NCBI GenBank assembly: GCA_047495785.1
Contig: JBLDXI010000024.1
Location: forward strand, 1,116,001-1,180,000
Source of the DNA: Lepidodermella squamata
Taxonomy: Eukaryota > Gastrotricha
Direction of reading: 5' to 3'
Length of the DNA: 64,000 nt
Shown: piece by piece, positions 54,123 through 64,000 of the stretch
How positions within the stretch are numbered: the first letter of the stretch is position 1
Layout of the letters: every line of letters begins with the position of its first letter
Made by a program: the position numbers and the translations under genes
The notes under the pieces: generated by a model
Told to the model about the DNA's origin: nothing
The model's input: the letters and a program-made list of their open reading frames with translations, nothing else
Databases searched by the model: none

Positions 54123-55709
54123 TGCTTGTAAAGACTCTAATAAAATTCAAATTAATTTGAATTTTTTTCGAGTTCGATTAAAACAAAAGGGTGTGTTTGC
54201 ACCGAGAAAATTGAACTATGTAACGTCACAATGTGTCGGTTGATCTGGTGGCAAATTTTTAACCGTAATATCAGATGTGTATGACCGGGCTTTTACTCTA
54301 ATACTGTGTTTACTCGCGTTTATCTCACTCGCAATTCAGTCAAAGGACAGATAAGACAATTTTAGCGTGTATAATCGAATTGTAACAACGACTGCCCAAG
54401 GCTTATCTTGCGCGACATTTCATCACTCAATCCATGCGAATGATAACGATTAGACTGGCTCTCTGAAAAATTGCGAAAATCATAAAATAGCAAAATTCAG
54501 AAACTGGTCATTTTTTATTGTGAATCGCCGTTGGGGTGGGGTAACTTATCTGTTAACACAGTTTAACATAGCCTGGTTCAAAGATTTCGCTAATTCTAAA
54601 ATTTTATATAACAAACTTTATATTCAACTCTCGAACGAGGCAGGGCAAATCCCGGTCAAAAACCAGTGACTTGGGGTAGAAGCGAACAGAAAAAATAACT
54701 ACCTTTACCGTATGGCTGACCATAAAACATGAAACCAATCATAAACGGAAAACGGAAAGCGAATTCGGAAAAATATAGGCTGTAGCCGAGAATACGTGCA
54801 AAAATTGAAAAGTGATTTCTCCGGCTCCGAAAAGCGGCAGGTCAAATAACGTCATACCTCGAGTCGGTCGAGAACGGATGATATTAATCCGTTTTATCAA
54901 GTAGAATCCGTTATATTAAGTAGAAGCGATCGGGGCAAAATGGGGTAACTCGACCGATAGCTTGACTGCATGACTATTTCAATTGAGGATAAACCATCTG
55001 GCGAAAACTAGGGCAATGATTCATCCATCGATCAGCTTTCAGCAACGGCAAGTTCAATCGTAAAATTCGGTCAAGTCATTGCATACAATTCAGAGATGAC
55101 TAAAGCTCTAACCGGTTCCGAAGCCCAAAAAGGTATCGTTTGCAAGCTGTTTGCTCCCACCGGGAGGAAAAAGCCATTGCCTTAAAACCCTGATTTTCGA
55201 GATTTTAACACCTAAATTTTACGCTTGAAATCGATCGGCTGATAATGCCAGTATGGATGTAAAAGGAAGACTACTTTTTGATTTCTGAAAAATTTCGTTA
55301 ATTGCATAGGTGCCTAGGAATGTCCCTGCATTTGGAGAAAACTCAATTTTTTTCATGGAAAAACTAGCGACGAGGTACATTTTCCGGTCAATATACCAAT
55401 CCCCGTCGACCATGTCATCTCACACGAAATTTCCTGTATTTTGTTGAAGTTATTTTGCTGTTTACGATATTCGATAATTGATCGTTGTCAAACAAGGCAA
55501 TAATATTTATATCCGGTTATTTATCCGGTTTCTCGAAAATTCCGCGAAAATACTCCGGATATCATTGGACATTCATTTTCAACAATGAGATTATGAACGT
55601 TTTCAACAAAAAGCGGATTATGCACGCTACTAAGCTGGGATCGACGTGAACACGTTTTAAAGATGAACCAAAAGCGTATATAATTCTTTTTCTGTAAATT
55701 CTGCTGAAC
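54123..55709. other. Intergenic between divergent genes; TATA box at 55677
   Basis: No supported gene over about 1.6 kb. A TATATAA at 55677-55683 lies only about 27 bp before the ATG of the CCP gene. The other end must carry the ABCG promoter. Confidence 0.45.
55677..55683 (+). promoter_or_regulatory. TATA box very close to the CCP gene start codon
   Basis: TATATAA within GCGTATATAATTC. Initiation about 30 bp downstream would fall almost on the ATG at 55710, leaving a 5' UTR of only a few bases. This is either a near-leaderless mRNA or initiation slightly upstream of the canonical distance. Confidence 0.5.
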
Positions 55710-58234
55710 ATGAAAAGAATCGTGCAACATTATGGCCTGCTGGTCGTAGTTTCGTTGCTCCTATTCGGCGGCTGTTCAGTGCTGGCCTGCGACCAGCCAG
55801 AACCCAGCGACGATGTCCTGATCGTCAGCATGACGCAGCCATCCGGCGATTCTGGATTAGATTTCGACCCGGGAAACTCGATCGTGTATAAATGCACGGA
55901 TTCGCATGCTGTAATGAGCGGCCCGGCTAGAATCATCTGCGGCAACGACGGCGAGTGGCGACCAGCGAAGCCGAAATGCGGCCAAGCGCAGGGCACTGGA
56001 CCGTGTCCACTGCCTACAACGCCACCTAACGCTGCTATTCAGGAGAAAAGCCCTGGTGACTTGACAAAAGTGGGAGCTTTTATACATTACACTTGCAATC
56101 CAGGTATTTCCATAATCCAATTCCGAGGTAATAATATAAAAAATACTTTTATTAGGATTTAAGTTGAAGGGACCCGCGAGAACGTTCTGCCGGCCAGCTG
56201 GCGATTGGACCTCGAATCCAACATGTGAAAGAGACGGGGCTACACCATCTTCCCGGAATGGTCCAAGGGTGACTACAACAACTAAGGCGAGTGTTGACAC
56301 ACCAGAAGACACAACCTGCACGCAGCCCGATTCGGACGGAACTGTCGAGGTTACCGAAATTAACCGCAACCCTAGCAATTTGCTGGACACATTCATGCCG
56401 GATGAATGGATCGAGTACATTTGCGCGGATCCTAACGGAGTCATCATAGGGCCGTCGCGAATTACCTGCCTCGCAACGGGGACTTGGTCGTCAAACCCGC
56501 CCCGATGTGATAAGCCGAGCAATACCAGCAACAACGGCTGCCCTGAGCCCGCAGTTCCAGCTAATGCGAAAATTACTCGGAGGAGTTCGCGCGATATTTT
56601 GAAGCAAAATGCATGGGTTCAATTCGAATGCCTACCTGGTTTTAAGACTACGCCACCGACTCGAATTGTGTGCGATGCGAATGGTATGTGGTCACGTGGC
56701 CCGACTTGCGTATCTGCAACTGCTACTACTACTACAATCAAAACTACAACCACAACAGCCGATGAAGATAATGATGAGTCAAATTGCGAAATTCAACCTG
56801 ATTTAGGCGGAAATCTTGAAGTTCTGAGATCGAGTCAAAAATCTGGCAATAAGTTGGATATCTTCTCAAAGGGTGACTACATCATTGTTCAATGCTACGA
56901 GCCGAATTTGAGCCTCGACGGGCCCGAGAAAATTGAATGTCGAGGCGGCGATGCCTGGTCCCGGGTGCCTCGCTGCGTCCTTTCCTGTCCTGACCCGCAA
57001 ATTCCGCCAAATGGTAGAATTGCCGAGCGGAAGGGTAATACCGTCCGGTTTGAATGCAACACCGGGTTCAATTTAACTGGCATCGCTCGGATTACCTGCG
57101 ATCAACGTAAAAAAACATGGCCATCCGTGCCGTCGTGTGTTGGGTCGGTCGCCTCAGGTTGCAAGAAACCACCTATACCACCGAATGTTATAATTGATAA
57201 ATTATCACCTGGTCTCAGTCAAACCACGCTAAACTACCCAGTTCGATCTTGGGTGACCTTCAAATGTCGATCTGGTGTCGTCCTAACGGGGTCGAGTAAC
57301 ATGTCGTGTACGCCGACTGGCTGGCTGGGTGTGGTCCCGAGTTGCCGGGAGCAACAAGCGCCGCTGTCGCTACCCTGCGACTGGCCGCTGGTACCGGATA
57401 ACGGCGAGGTTGATAAACATTCTGCTGATGTGGATACAACGGCTGATACGATTCCTCACGGCGCTTGGGTCAGTTTCAGGTGCAACCCTGGCAATGATTT
57501 GATTGGCGCTGCCAACGCGACCTGCCAATCCGGCAAAATGAACCCGCCAGGAGTCGTCATTTGCCGTAAGTTAATCATAAAAAATCTGCCTTAAAAAGTG
57601 AAATTCAAATCATTAAAAATAAAAAATAATTTTTTTATAGGTAGGTAGATGTTCCTATCTTTTATCAGTTAAAAATTGACCTGTACCAAAATTTCAGAAA
57701 TTTCGAAGACCAATTTCAGAAACAAAATTTCGATTAATGAGTAATAAAAATGCCATTTTCATATAAATGCCCTAAATCAGGTTCGGCTTGTTCTCAAACC
57801 AAAATTCTCAGACCTTATAATGGAAATCAGTTTCAAATTTTTCAAAATCATGAAATTTTCGAAAATTAAAAAAAAACATATCTGGGCGTTATTTTAAGAA
57901 CTTGCATCCGCTTCCGGCCAAATTTGCTTCCGCATTATTTTTAAAAAAATTTTTATAGAATTTTAAAGAAAGTTCATATTTGAGCTTTGATATTATTTTT
58001 GCAGGTCCGAAGCTGACTGGTTGCAAAGCACCGAGGTTGCCAGATCGAGCTCGAGTTGCGTTCAGCTTCCCGCCCGATCCAAACGGAGACAGGGAAATGT
58101 ACCCTGAAGGAGGTAGAATCAGGTACGAGTGCTACGCCAGTTTCACCCTTCAAGGTGTCAGCACCCTAAAATGTATCAACGCCAAGAGTGGCTCGCCTGA
58201 GTGGGACGCTAATCCGCCGACTTGCACACGCTGA
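55710..58234 (+). CDS. Secreted nine-module CCP (Sushi) protein
   Basis: Three exons, 55710-56103, 56156-57565 and 58005-58234 (total 677 aa). A signal peptide (about residues 1-26, ending VLAC) is followed by nine CCP modules, each with the four-cysteine pattern and the late Trp (for example GNDGEWRPAKPKC, ATGTWSSNPPRC, DANGMWSRGPTC). No membrane segment or other domain is present. Modules 1, 3 and 5 share one type (QPD/EP..., VEV/LEV, longer loops). Modules 2, 4, 6 and 7 share another (CP.P..PPN..I). A Thr-rich spacer follows modules 2 and 4. CCP proteins bind other proteins or glycans in complement-like and adhesion systems; the target here is unknown. The last module is on its own exon after a 439-bp AT-rich intron. 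Its start is the only ATG before the signal peptide. Confidence 0.83.
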
Positions 58235-58587
58235 AATATTTTTCCGATAATTGAATAAACGACATTCAAGCAATTTTATTATTAATAATAAAACATGAAA
58301 ACAAGTTTTGAAAATGTGATAAAATTAACAAGCTAAGTTGGCGAGTTTTTCGCAAACGTTCGGACATGCATTAATTTCAGAGTTTTTCAAATAAAATCAT
58401 TCGGCAATACTGAGTAGTTGAAGCTAAAAAGCGGGCATTTATCACTGCTGAGAAGTTCCTGGTCTCGAATTTGAATTTCAAGCGTTTCATCTTGAACATC
58501 ATTAGCTGGTTTGGGATCCGGGTCTGTTAAAAGTTAAACATATAGTAAGAAAAGTGTTACATTCGACTTCAATTTCTCACCTGAAGA
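58235..58587. other. Shared 3' intergenic region of convergent genes
   Basis: AATAAA at 58287-58292 (plus strand) serves the CCP gene. TTTATT at 58275-58280 could serve the minus-strand zinc-finger gene. No gene seen. Confidence 0.5.
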
Positions 58588-61482
58588 TTATTCATCCTTC
58601 GTCAATGACAACCCGTGTTCAGCTGCTATGTGGCTATCCAGAGCTTTGACATTTTTGAAGCAGACTTGGCAGAGTGAGCAAAATCGAGCTGACAACGATT
58701 TATGACCTTCTTCGTGAGATTTCAGCTGAACCCGCCATCGAGCAGAGAAACTACCTTTGAAAAATACGAAAATAATCAATTTAATTATACAGTGTGTCCG
58801 TCAAATAATATGAGCCTAAATATAGCATTTTAATTGCGCCTATTCACGAGTCGTGCACGAGGCAAAAAAAACGCAGCACTGAATGATAGTACAGCTATTG
58901 TTGTTCATTGCTGGAATAATATCAATTATTGCTCCGCCAAAATTTGTATTATTTAATCAAGATAAAGAATATTCTTCGGAACGAAAGCATTAGCTTCGGA
59001 ATTTTCACCTGCAAGCTTTGTACATTACTAAAGTTTTGGGGACAACGAGTTGCCCTGAATGTTCATGCAATAAGATTAAAAACTAACCATTTAACTACGA
59101 TTTAATAGCAAATTTTCTGATCCAATTCGGTTAAAACTGTTTGTACTAGCCATTAAACGTATTCTTGCGGGTATGTGAAATTCACGTATATAACGGTTAG
59201 CCGATAGCGCCCCGGATGCTACACAAATTGGCGAAGTGGCGACATTACCCTTTTATTTCAAAACGCGGAACTTATTTCGAACAGATTCCCCGGTCGTAAT
59301 GGAAACTGCTTTAGTTGCTTTCATTGCATTTGTTGCATTTGTTGCATTTTATGCTTCAACGGCAGTTATTAAATTAGACATGCAAGATTACGAAAAAAAT
59401 TTAGAAAATGTCCCGCGGATGTTGAAGACCCAAGTCGATGGGCAAGTCGATGTACGCGAAAAAGGGGAAAACCGATTCCATAAAAGCGGTTTGTAAAACT
59501 GGCCATGGCCGAATTCAAAATGGCCCGTGCAAAACAAAAAACTGAAACGGCTGAGGGAGAAGATGATGATGACGGAGATGAACCTGATAATTAAGGTAAT
59601 TTTTTAAAGGCGCGGCTCGTTAAGAGGAAAATATGAGCATTCCTGATGGTCAGAACATCACCTTCTCTATCACCTGAAAGAATTAAGACGAAGAAAGTTT
59701 AATCATCAAAACTAGCCGATGCATACAAATTTTAACTAGCAGTAGTAAATAAAGCTTTAGATTTCATTGACGTATTATTTTTTGCATCTCATGAAAAAAA
59801 TGAGACGCCAGATCTGGCACGCGCCACGCTTGCTGTTGCATTTGGACTATAAATAGCCTCATATTATTTGACGGACACACTGTAGATTTTTGCAATTTTT
59901 TTACTCACATTTGTCGCAACGAAACGGCCGCTCGCCCGTATGCCGGCGCATGTGAGACTGGAATTTGAACTTTCCTGTTGTAACAAATGGGCAATGGTCA
60001 CATTTGAAAACTTCGCCCGACGAAGATGAGTGATGGCGCGAGTGGGCTTTCATCAGGCTTCGCCGATAACTTTTGAAATTCTAGAAAATTCAGGAAAACT
60101 TTAAAGATTCAAAATCAAGGCAAAACTCACGCATTTATCACACGAAAATTGCTGCTTCACGCTATGAGCTTTCAAAAGATGGACAGAGAGCTGGAAAAAT
60201 AATAGTTGATTTCGCGAAGAATCTGACTAGAGGCTAATTACCGATGTTTGAACTAATTCCTTTCGACAAATCGGGCATGAGATCTTCTTATGAGCAGATT
60301 TTCGATGGCGAATCAGCAAATCCTCGGCAAGAAATCTCTGATCACAGTCTTCGCATCTTGCTGCAACGCCTCTACCGTCATGTTCATCGTCAAAATGATC
60401 CATCAATTGCTCATCAGATTCGAACTTTTCATCGTCGCACTGAAAAATCATGGAAAATCAAATCAGGGGGGAAGATGAACGATTACTCACAAAAATGCAG
60501 GCAAAATGAGCTCTTGCTCGATGCGAATTGAACAGAATTTCGGACGAGAAAAGCGAGCCACAGTCCGCACATCTTCGTTCGTAAGCGATTGAGTGGTACA
60601 AGGCGACATGACTCTCAAGTTGTTTCTCGCAGTGAAAACGGCCATCGCATTCGCCACAGTTCAATTCAGTTCGAATGTGGCCGATCAACTCGGCTGAATC
60701 TCGTGTGTAAAAGCCGCATAGTTCTTCCAAGCATTCAAACATCACCGGCACAATGGTTTCAAAAGCGCTGTTTCCAGCGATTCGCCACGTGATCTTGATG
60801 ACGTGGCTGAATTCGCGTAAAACGTCAGCTAGAGGATCATCGCGATTTGAAGTGAGAAATTGCGCGAGAAACATCGACTGGTTGTCGTTGATTTGTTTAA
60901 GTGGAGTCGAAATGGGCGATATTTCAACAGGCGGTGGTTTTTGCTTCCGGGGCCGACCGCGGCGCCTTGGCTTGGGTGATGATTCATCGCGATTTTCATC
61001 ATTCTCGGGAGTTGTAACGTCGAAGGGTAGAGGTGTAAGATTCTCACGGTCGAAGCCTAAACTTAGATTTCTCGGCGTGGCCAGTCTAATAAAAATGACA
61101 ATTTTATTACGAAAAAAAGAAATTAAACAGACTTCGGCGGTGATAGCGTGGTTGTCAAGTCCGAAGTCTGATGAACTGGCGCGTAATAAGACTGAAATGT
61201 GTTGTAGTCCAACGAATTTTCCGTGTAGTAATCCAAAGGCGATTGAAGGACTGTAAACAAGTGTGGCGAGACAGGCTCTGATTGAAACGAAAATGTCTTC
61301 TCCGGGGTCGACAAGTCGGTGTATTTCGGGGCCGACGGAAATTCGGAGCAGCTGTTCGACAAGTAAGAATCCTCAGCGAGATGGCAGCTCGGTAAATAAT
61401 TGATTTCCATGCCAAAAGGTGAATGATTGGGAGGAATCTGCAAAATATCAGGCAGCTCACCACGAATGGCTTGCGAACGCAT
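58588..61482 (-). CDS. C2H2 zinc-finger protein
   Basis: Six minus-strand exons: 61133-61482, 60491-61085, 60242-60439, 60131-60190, 59909-60080, 58588-58754 (total 513 aa). The N-terminal third has no recognised domain and is rich in Ser, Pro and Tyr. An AT-hook-like RRRGRPRKQ follows. The C-terminal half carries a run of C2H2 fingers, some degenerate, including CGECDGRFHCEKQLESHVA, CADCGSLFSSEILFNSH, CEDCDQRFLAEDLLIRH, CDHCPFVTTGKFKFQSHMRR with a TGERPF linker, CDKCSFSARWRVQLKSH and CQVCFKNVKALDSH. The AT-hook and finger array indicate a nuclear DNA-binding regulator. Introns cut through fingers. The last intron is 1,154 bp because of a Tc1/mariner-like insertion. Splicing across it creates the CDKC of a finger (T + GT), which supports the model. 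Confidence 0.8.
58790..59882. mobile_element. Tc1/mariner-like element with perfect TIRs and TA duplication
   Basis: 58790-58814 (CAGTGTGTCCGTCAAATAAT then ATGAG) and 59858-59882 are exact inverted copies of 25 bp, flanked by TA on both sides (58788-58789 and 59883-59884). The CAGTGTG start and TA duplication are typical of Tc1/mariner-type elements. The 1,093-bp interior has no full transposase. A plus-strand frame near 59236-59496 ends in a stretch (LENVPRMLKT ...) faintly like the C-terminus of such enzymes. Non-autonomous or decayed; it lies in the last intron of the zinc-finger gene, 24 bp from the 5' splice site. Confidence 0.85.
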
Positions 61483-61741
61483 TTCAAGCCAAATTGGCCC
61501 AGACTTTCAACTCATTTCGTGTGTGAGGTTTGCAAATGCGAGGACCTCAAAGCTCAAAAAGCACACGCTGACCTCATTTTTATTGAAGGCGAAAAACGCA
61601 CGAAGGAGCAACAGACGAAATTTATTGCGACAAAGTAATAAATAATAAACATGAACAGCTCGTATTTACAGCCATCGAAACGTTTGAAGGGCGCAGATAA
61701 GTTTGATATGAGCAATCAATTTTTCAGGTGGCAAGATGCAC

Positions 61742-62478
61742 TTAGTAACTCTTCTTTGAGGCAGCTCGGCGGCCTTTCGACTTCGAACGAGGAGATTTGT
61801 CAGGCGTGGCTTTAGCTTTAGCAGGGGTGCTATAAAATTAAACCCGATAATTCAAATGGAATTCAAATGCCAATTTGTATTACCTTTTCGGTTCGCTGCG
61901 GCGGGTCTTCGATTTACTGTGAGTTCGAGGTTCCGTTGGTATCTGAGCAATTTGCTTAGAAGCGGCGGGGGTCTTGCGACGGGGAGCCGTGGGTCGATTG
62001 ATTTCTGGCGGCGATTCTTCGAAAAGCGAAGGCGACTGAATGTCGAAGGCAACGGTGATGCCGGCATTACCAACAGGACGGCGAGCTCGGCTCTTCGATC
62101 GGGCAGAACTGGCTGATTTGGGACTGATTTCTTCTGCGTCCATGGCTTGAATAGGTTGAATCCTACAGGAATTACGATTAAAACCGGGATTCACAGATCA
62201 AATTGCGGAACTCACGGAGTTTTCGTCGTGCTACGCCTTGGCTTCTTTTGTTTTTCCACCGGCGAGGCCAGTTTGTAGCGTGTTGGCGATTCGTCTTCAC
62301 TTTCGAATTGAGATTTCGGCTCGACGCTAACAGTTTTCTTTGCCTTGCTTCGTCCTCGCCGAGCAGCTTTTTCTGGGCTAGCATTATTCCGGCGGATGAA
62401 GTCCATTGCCTAAAAACATGGAGAATTTGTTCGTTTTGTTCATGATAAGCCGGGTAGATATACCTCCTCGAGATTCAT
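61742..62478 (-). CDS. Small basic Ser/Pro-rich nuclear-type protein
   Basis: Four minus-strand exons, 62464-62478, 62216-62409, 61884-62162 and 61742-61829, encode 191 aa starting MNLEEAMDFIRRN. The chain is basic and low in complexity, with many SP/TP sites next to Lys or Arg (NASPEKAARRGRSKAKK, TTKTP, SPKSASSARSKSRARR, TPDKSPRSKSKGRR). In the middle is a more ordered, acidic and hydrophobic piece (VGNAGITVAFDIQSPSLFEE) that may be a docking motif. This composition suits a chromatin- or nucleolus-associated protein controlled by proline-directed kinases. I do not recognise an orthologue. It is head-to-head with the kinase-like gene at 62786. Confidence 0.6.
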
Positions 62479-62785
62479 ACTTGAGACCTGGAAAATTTCT
62501 TCGAAAAACTTGCGAATAAAAACTGCGAAATGGCAATTATTCAAAAATAAGGCAAATTTATGCGAAAAATTGAGGTGGATTTTTAATTAATTACTCATTT
62601 TTTGTCCAAGGACACGCTCGTTATCTTCTCGGCGGTAATTCCCAGTTTCGAGAACGAAAATTATCATGACGCTTAAAAATAGGTACGAGATAGACGAAAT
62701 TGAGATATAAAAACGCCCTCAGACCTTGCTTGGCATAGAGAAATTCTAGAGAACATTTTTCAAGACATTTTTCAAACTAGACAAA
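62479..62785. promoter_or_regulatory. Bidirectional promoter region, TATA box at 62705
   Basis: The 307 bp between divergent start codons contains TATAAAAA at 62705-62712, about 75 bp before the plus-strand ATG at 62786. An AG acceptor-like TTCCAG just before the minus-strand start hints at a 5' UTR intron on that side. Confidence 0.45.
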
Positions 62786-63683
62786 ATGGCGGCTGAATCT
62801 AGCGAACAAGCGAACGACCTTGATGTTGACTACCAGCCCGTCAAGGTGTTGAAAAGTGGCGATTTCGGCGTCACAAGTTTAGCCAAGTCGACTCGTTTAG
62901 TTGTGCTCAAAAAAATTATGGTTGAAAAAGCGGCGTTTTTCGACTCGAGAATCATGGAAATAATTCGGAACGAGGTAAAAAAAATTCATCGCAAAAAATT
63001 ATATTTTATCGCAATTTATTAGGCATACGTCTTGTCGAGGTTCAGCCATCCGAATATCGTGAGAATTTACCACGCCTTCGAGGATGTCAATGACAGTGCC
63101 GTTGTTATGGAGCTTGAATACTGTGGCGGTGGAACTCTGAAACATTTAATCGCTGGCCGTAAAGATAATTACGATTTATTAGACGAAAAACAGGTTAATT
63201 AAATTTACAAAATAATCTTATTTTCATGCTATTTTTTTGCAGATTAAAAATTGGTTTTCACAAATGACCATGGCTGTCTCTTACATTCACGGCCTGCAGC
63301 TCGTACATGGCGATTTGACTTCAAATGTTAGTTCAAAATTAGAAAATTTTCTTGATAATTTTTCGAAAATTTCTCACTAGCATGTTTTTCTAACTTCTGA
63401 TCACGACACCGTGAAAATCGGGGATTTCGGAACGGCCAAGGTCATGGATAAGGCCGGAGCAGCTGTTATTCCAGGTCATACTGACCCTGGCACCCTGGGT
63501 TACATGGCTCCGGAACGTTTTATAGGAGGCCGAAGCCTTGGAAACAACTTCAAACTCGACATTTGGGCAATGGGTGTCATTTTGCATGAAATGGCCACGC
63601 TTCAACTACCCTTCAACATCACAACAAACGACCAAGTTCTAGCTGTCAAAGCTATGATCTCAATTTTCAAAGGAAAAGCGTAA
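62786..63683 (+). CDS. Kinase-like protein with HGD loop and truncated C-lobe
   Basis: Exons 62786-62974, 63023-63193, 63243-63326 and 63381-63683 encode 248 aa. A Ser/Thr kinase fold is visible: an imperfect Gly loop (VLKSGDFGVTSLAKS), Lys in VVLKKI, SHPNIVRIYHAF, catalytic loop VHGDLTSN (HRD changed to HGD, Asp kept), GDFGTAK, GYMAPERF and DIWAMGVILHEM. The frame stops shortly after, before the conserved Arg of subdomain XI. A GTAAG at the stop (63680) allows an alternative splice that would only add about 18 residues. The degenerate Gly loop and short C-lobe suggest a divergent kinase or pseudokinase. Its end abuts the 3' end of the convergent protease gene (stop at 63698). Confidence 0.65.
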
Positions 63684-63697
63684 GAACAAACAAAATT

Positions 63698-64000
63698 CTA
63701 GCTGAAATTTAATTGCGACCAAAAATGTAGGAAAAAGATGTTAAGCTTAGAAGTAAGGATTGCTCCAATGTTATTTTGAGGCACTGCTATTTTGTCGTCA
63801 GAAGTCTCAATTCTTCCTCGCTGAGGTTCCACCTTGGTTTGGTTTAGTTTCGTAACCACCTCCTTAATCCATTTAAGATAGCTATTAACTTTCGCGTAGA
63901 TAGCGGGCCGTGACCCACAAATTGAGTGCCCGAAAGATGTGACACCCTGCAAAAAATACCGATCAGATTTCGCGTCCCGGCACACCAAACCAGCCCCAGA
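63698..64000 (-). CDS. Serine protease C-terminal region (partial)
   Basis: The minus-strand frame runs off the window edge. It begins SGAGLVCRD, which aligns with the SGGPLVC end of the active-site motif, so the catalytic Ser position appears to be Ser, though the preceding GD is outside the window. Then come FLQGVTSFGHSICGSRPAIY and VNSYLKWIKEV, the usual end of an S1 domain, followed by a polar extension of about 45 residues. It may be an active enzyme, unlike the homologues at 3.6-7.7 kb; the rest of the triad is not visible. Confidence 0.7.
   Translation of the reverse strand, partial: SGAGLVCRDAKSDRYFLQGVTSFGHSICGSRPAIYAKVNSYLKWIKEVVTKLNQTKVEPQRGRIETSDDKIAVPQNNIGAILTSKLNIFFLHFWSQLNFS

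Noticed and set aside
59236-59496. Open frame within the Tc1/mariner-like element as a host gene
   Set aside because: It lies wholly between the inverted repeats, lacks a recognised domain and at best is a transposase remnant.
60829-61047. Basic open frame opposite the AT-hook region
   Set aside because: An alternative frame of exon 2 of the zinc-finger gene; the supported frame contains RRRGRPRKQ and the fingers.
61742-62478. Damage-suppressor (Dsup)-like or linker-histone identity for the basic protein
   Set aside because: Only composition is similar. No nucleosome-binding motif or globular histone domain can be seen.
1-64000. CRISPR arrays, bacterial operons, rRNA genes
   Set aside because: None seen. 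Intron-rich animal genes throughout make such features unexpected.

Overview
This is eukaryotic, almost certainly animal, DNA. Coding exons are separated by short AT-rich GT-AG introns of about 36-60 bp. The gene families are metazoan: NMDA-type glutamate receptors, a type III classical cadherin, Venus-flytrap receptor tyrosine kinases, serine protease homologues, Sushi/CCP proteins, an ABCG transporter and C2H2 zinc fingers. I cannot name the species. A compact-genome protostome invertebrate fits best. A tardigrade is one possibility, because of the LEA-like repeat protein near 32.4 kb, but nothing here proves it. All exon structures were spliced by hand from reading frame, splice-site consensus and comparison between paralogues. 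Where I write 'total', the exon sum was checked to give an uninterrupted frame.

Layout. 0-3 kb: two tail-to-tail copies of a secreted eight-cysteine peptide gene. 3.6-7.7 kb: two convergent secreted serine-protease-like genes whose catalytic residues are lost (one with two protease-like domains, one with a CCP domain). The C-terminus of another protease gene lies at the right edge (63.7-64 kb). 9.2-18.5 kb: tandem GluN2-like ionotropic glutamate receptor genes with partly different introns. 18.5-35.4 kb: a segmentally duplicated block holding two near-identical Venus-kinase-receptor-type genes, a dead and a live copy of an LEA-like membrane protein gene, two further paralogues of that small membrane protein, and several short inverted-repeat elements. 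36.6-45 kb: a cadherin of about 2,550 residues that stops after its second laminin G domain, with no membrane segment. 45.7-49.1 kb: a third, divergent Venus kinase receptor on the minus strand. 49.8-50.8 kb: two small secreted precursors with RQKR and RKR processing sites, possibly prohormones. 51-54.1 kb: a complete ABCG half-transporter. 55.7-58.2 kb: a secreted protein with nine CCP modules. 58.6-61.5 kb: a C2H2 zinc-finger protein with a Tc1/mariner-like element in its last intron. 61.7-62.5 kb: a small basic Ser/Pro-rich protein, head-to-head with a kinase-like gene at 62.8-63.7 kb.

Functional themes are chemosensation and signalling (GluN2-like receptors and three flytrap kinases, all using bilobed ligand-binding folds) and secreted recognition proteins (protease homologues and CCP proteins, as in innate-immune or coagulation cascades). 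Two features recur. Several enzyme-like genes have lost catalytic residues: all complete protease domains, one receptor kinase (HCD for HRD) and the small kinase (HGD). The 18-35 kb block has been shaped by duplication and by small transposons.
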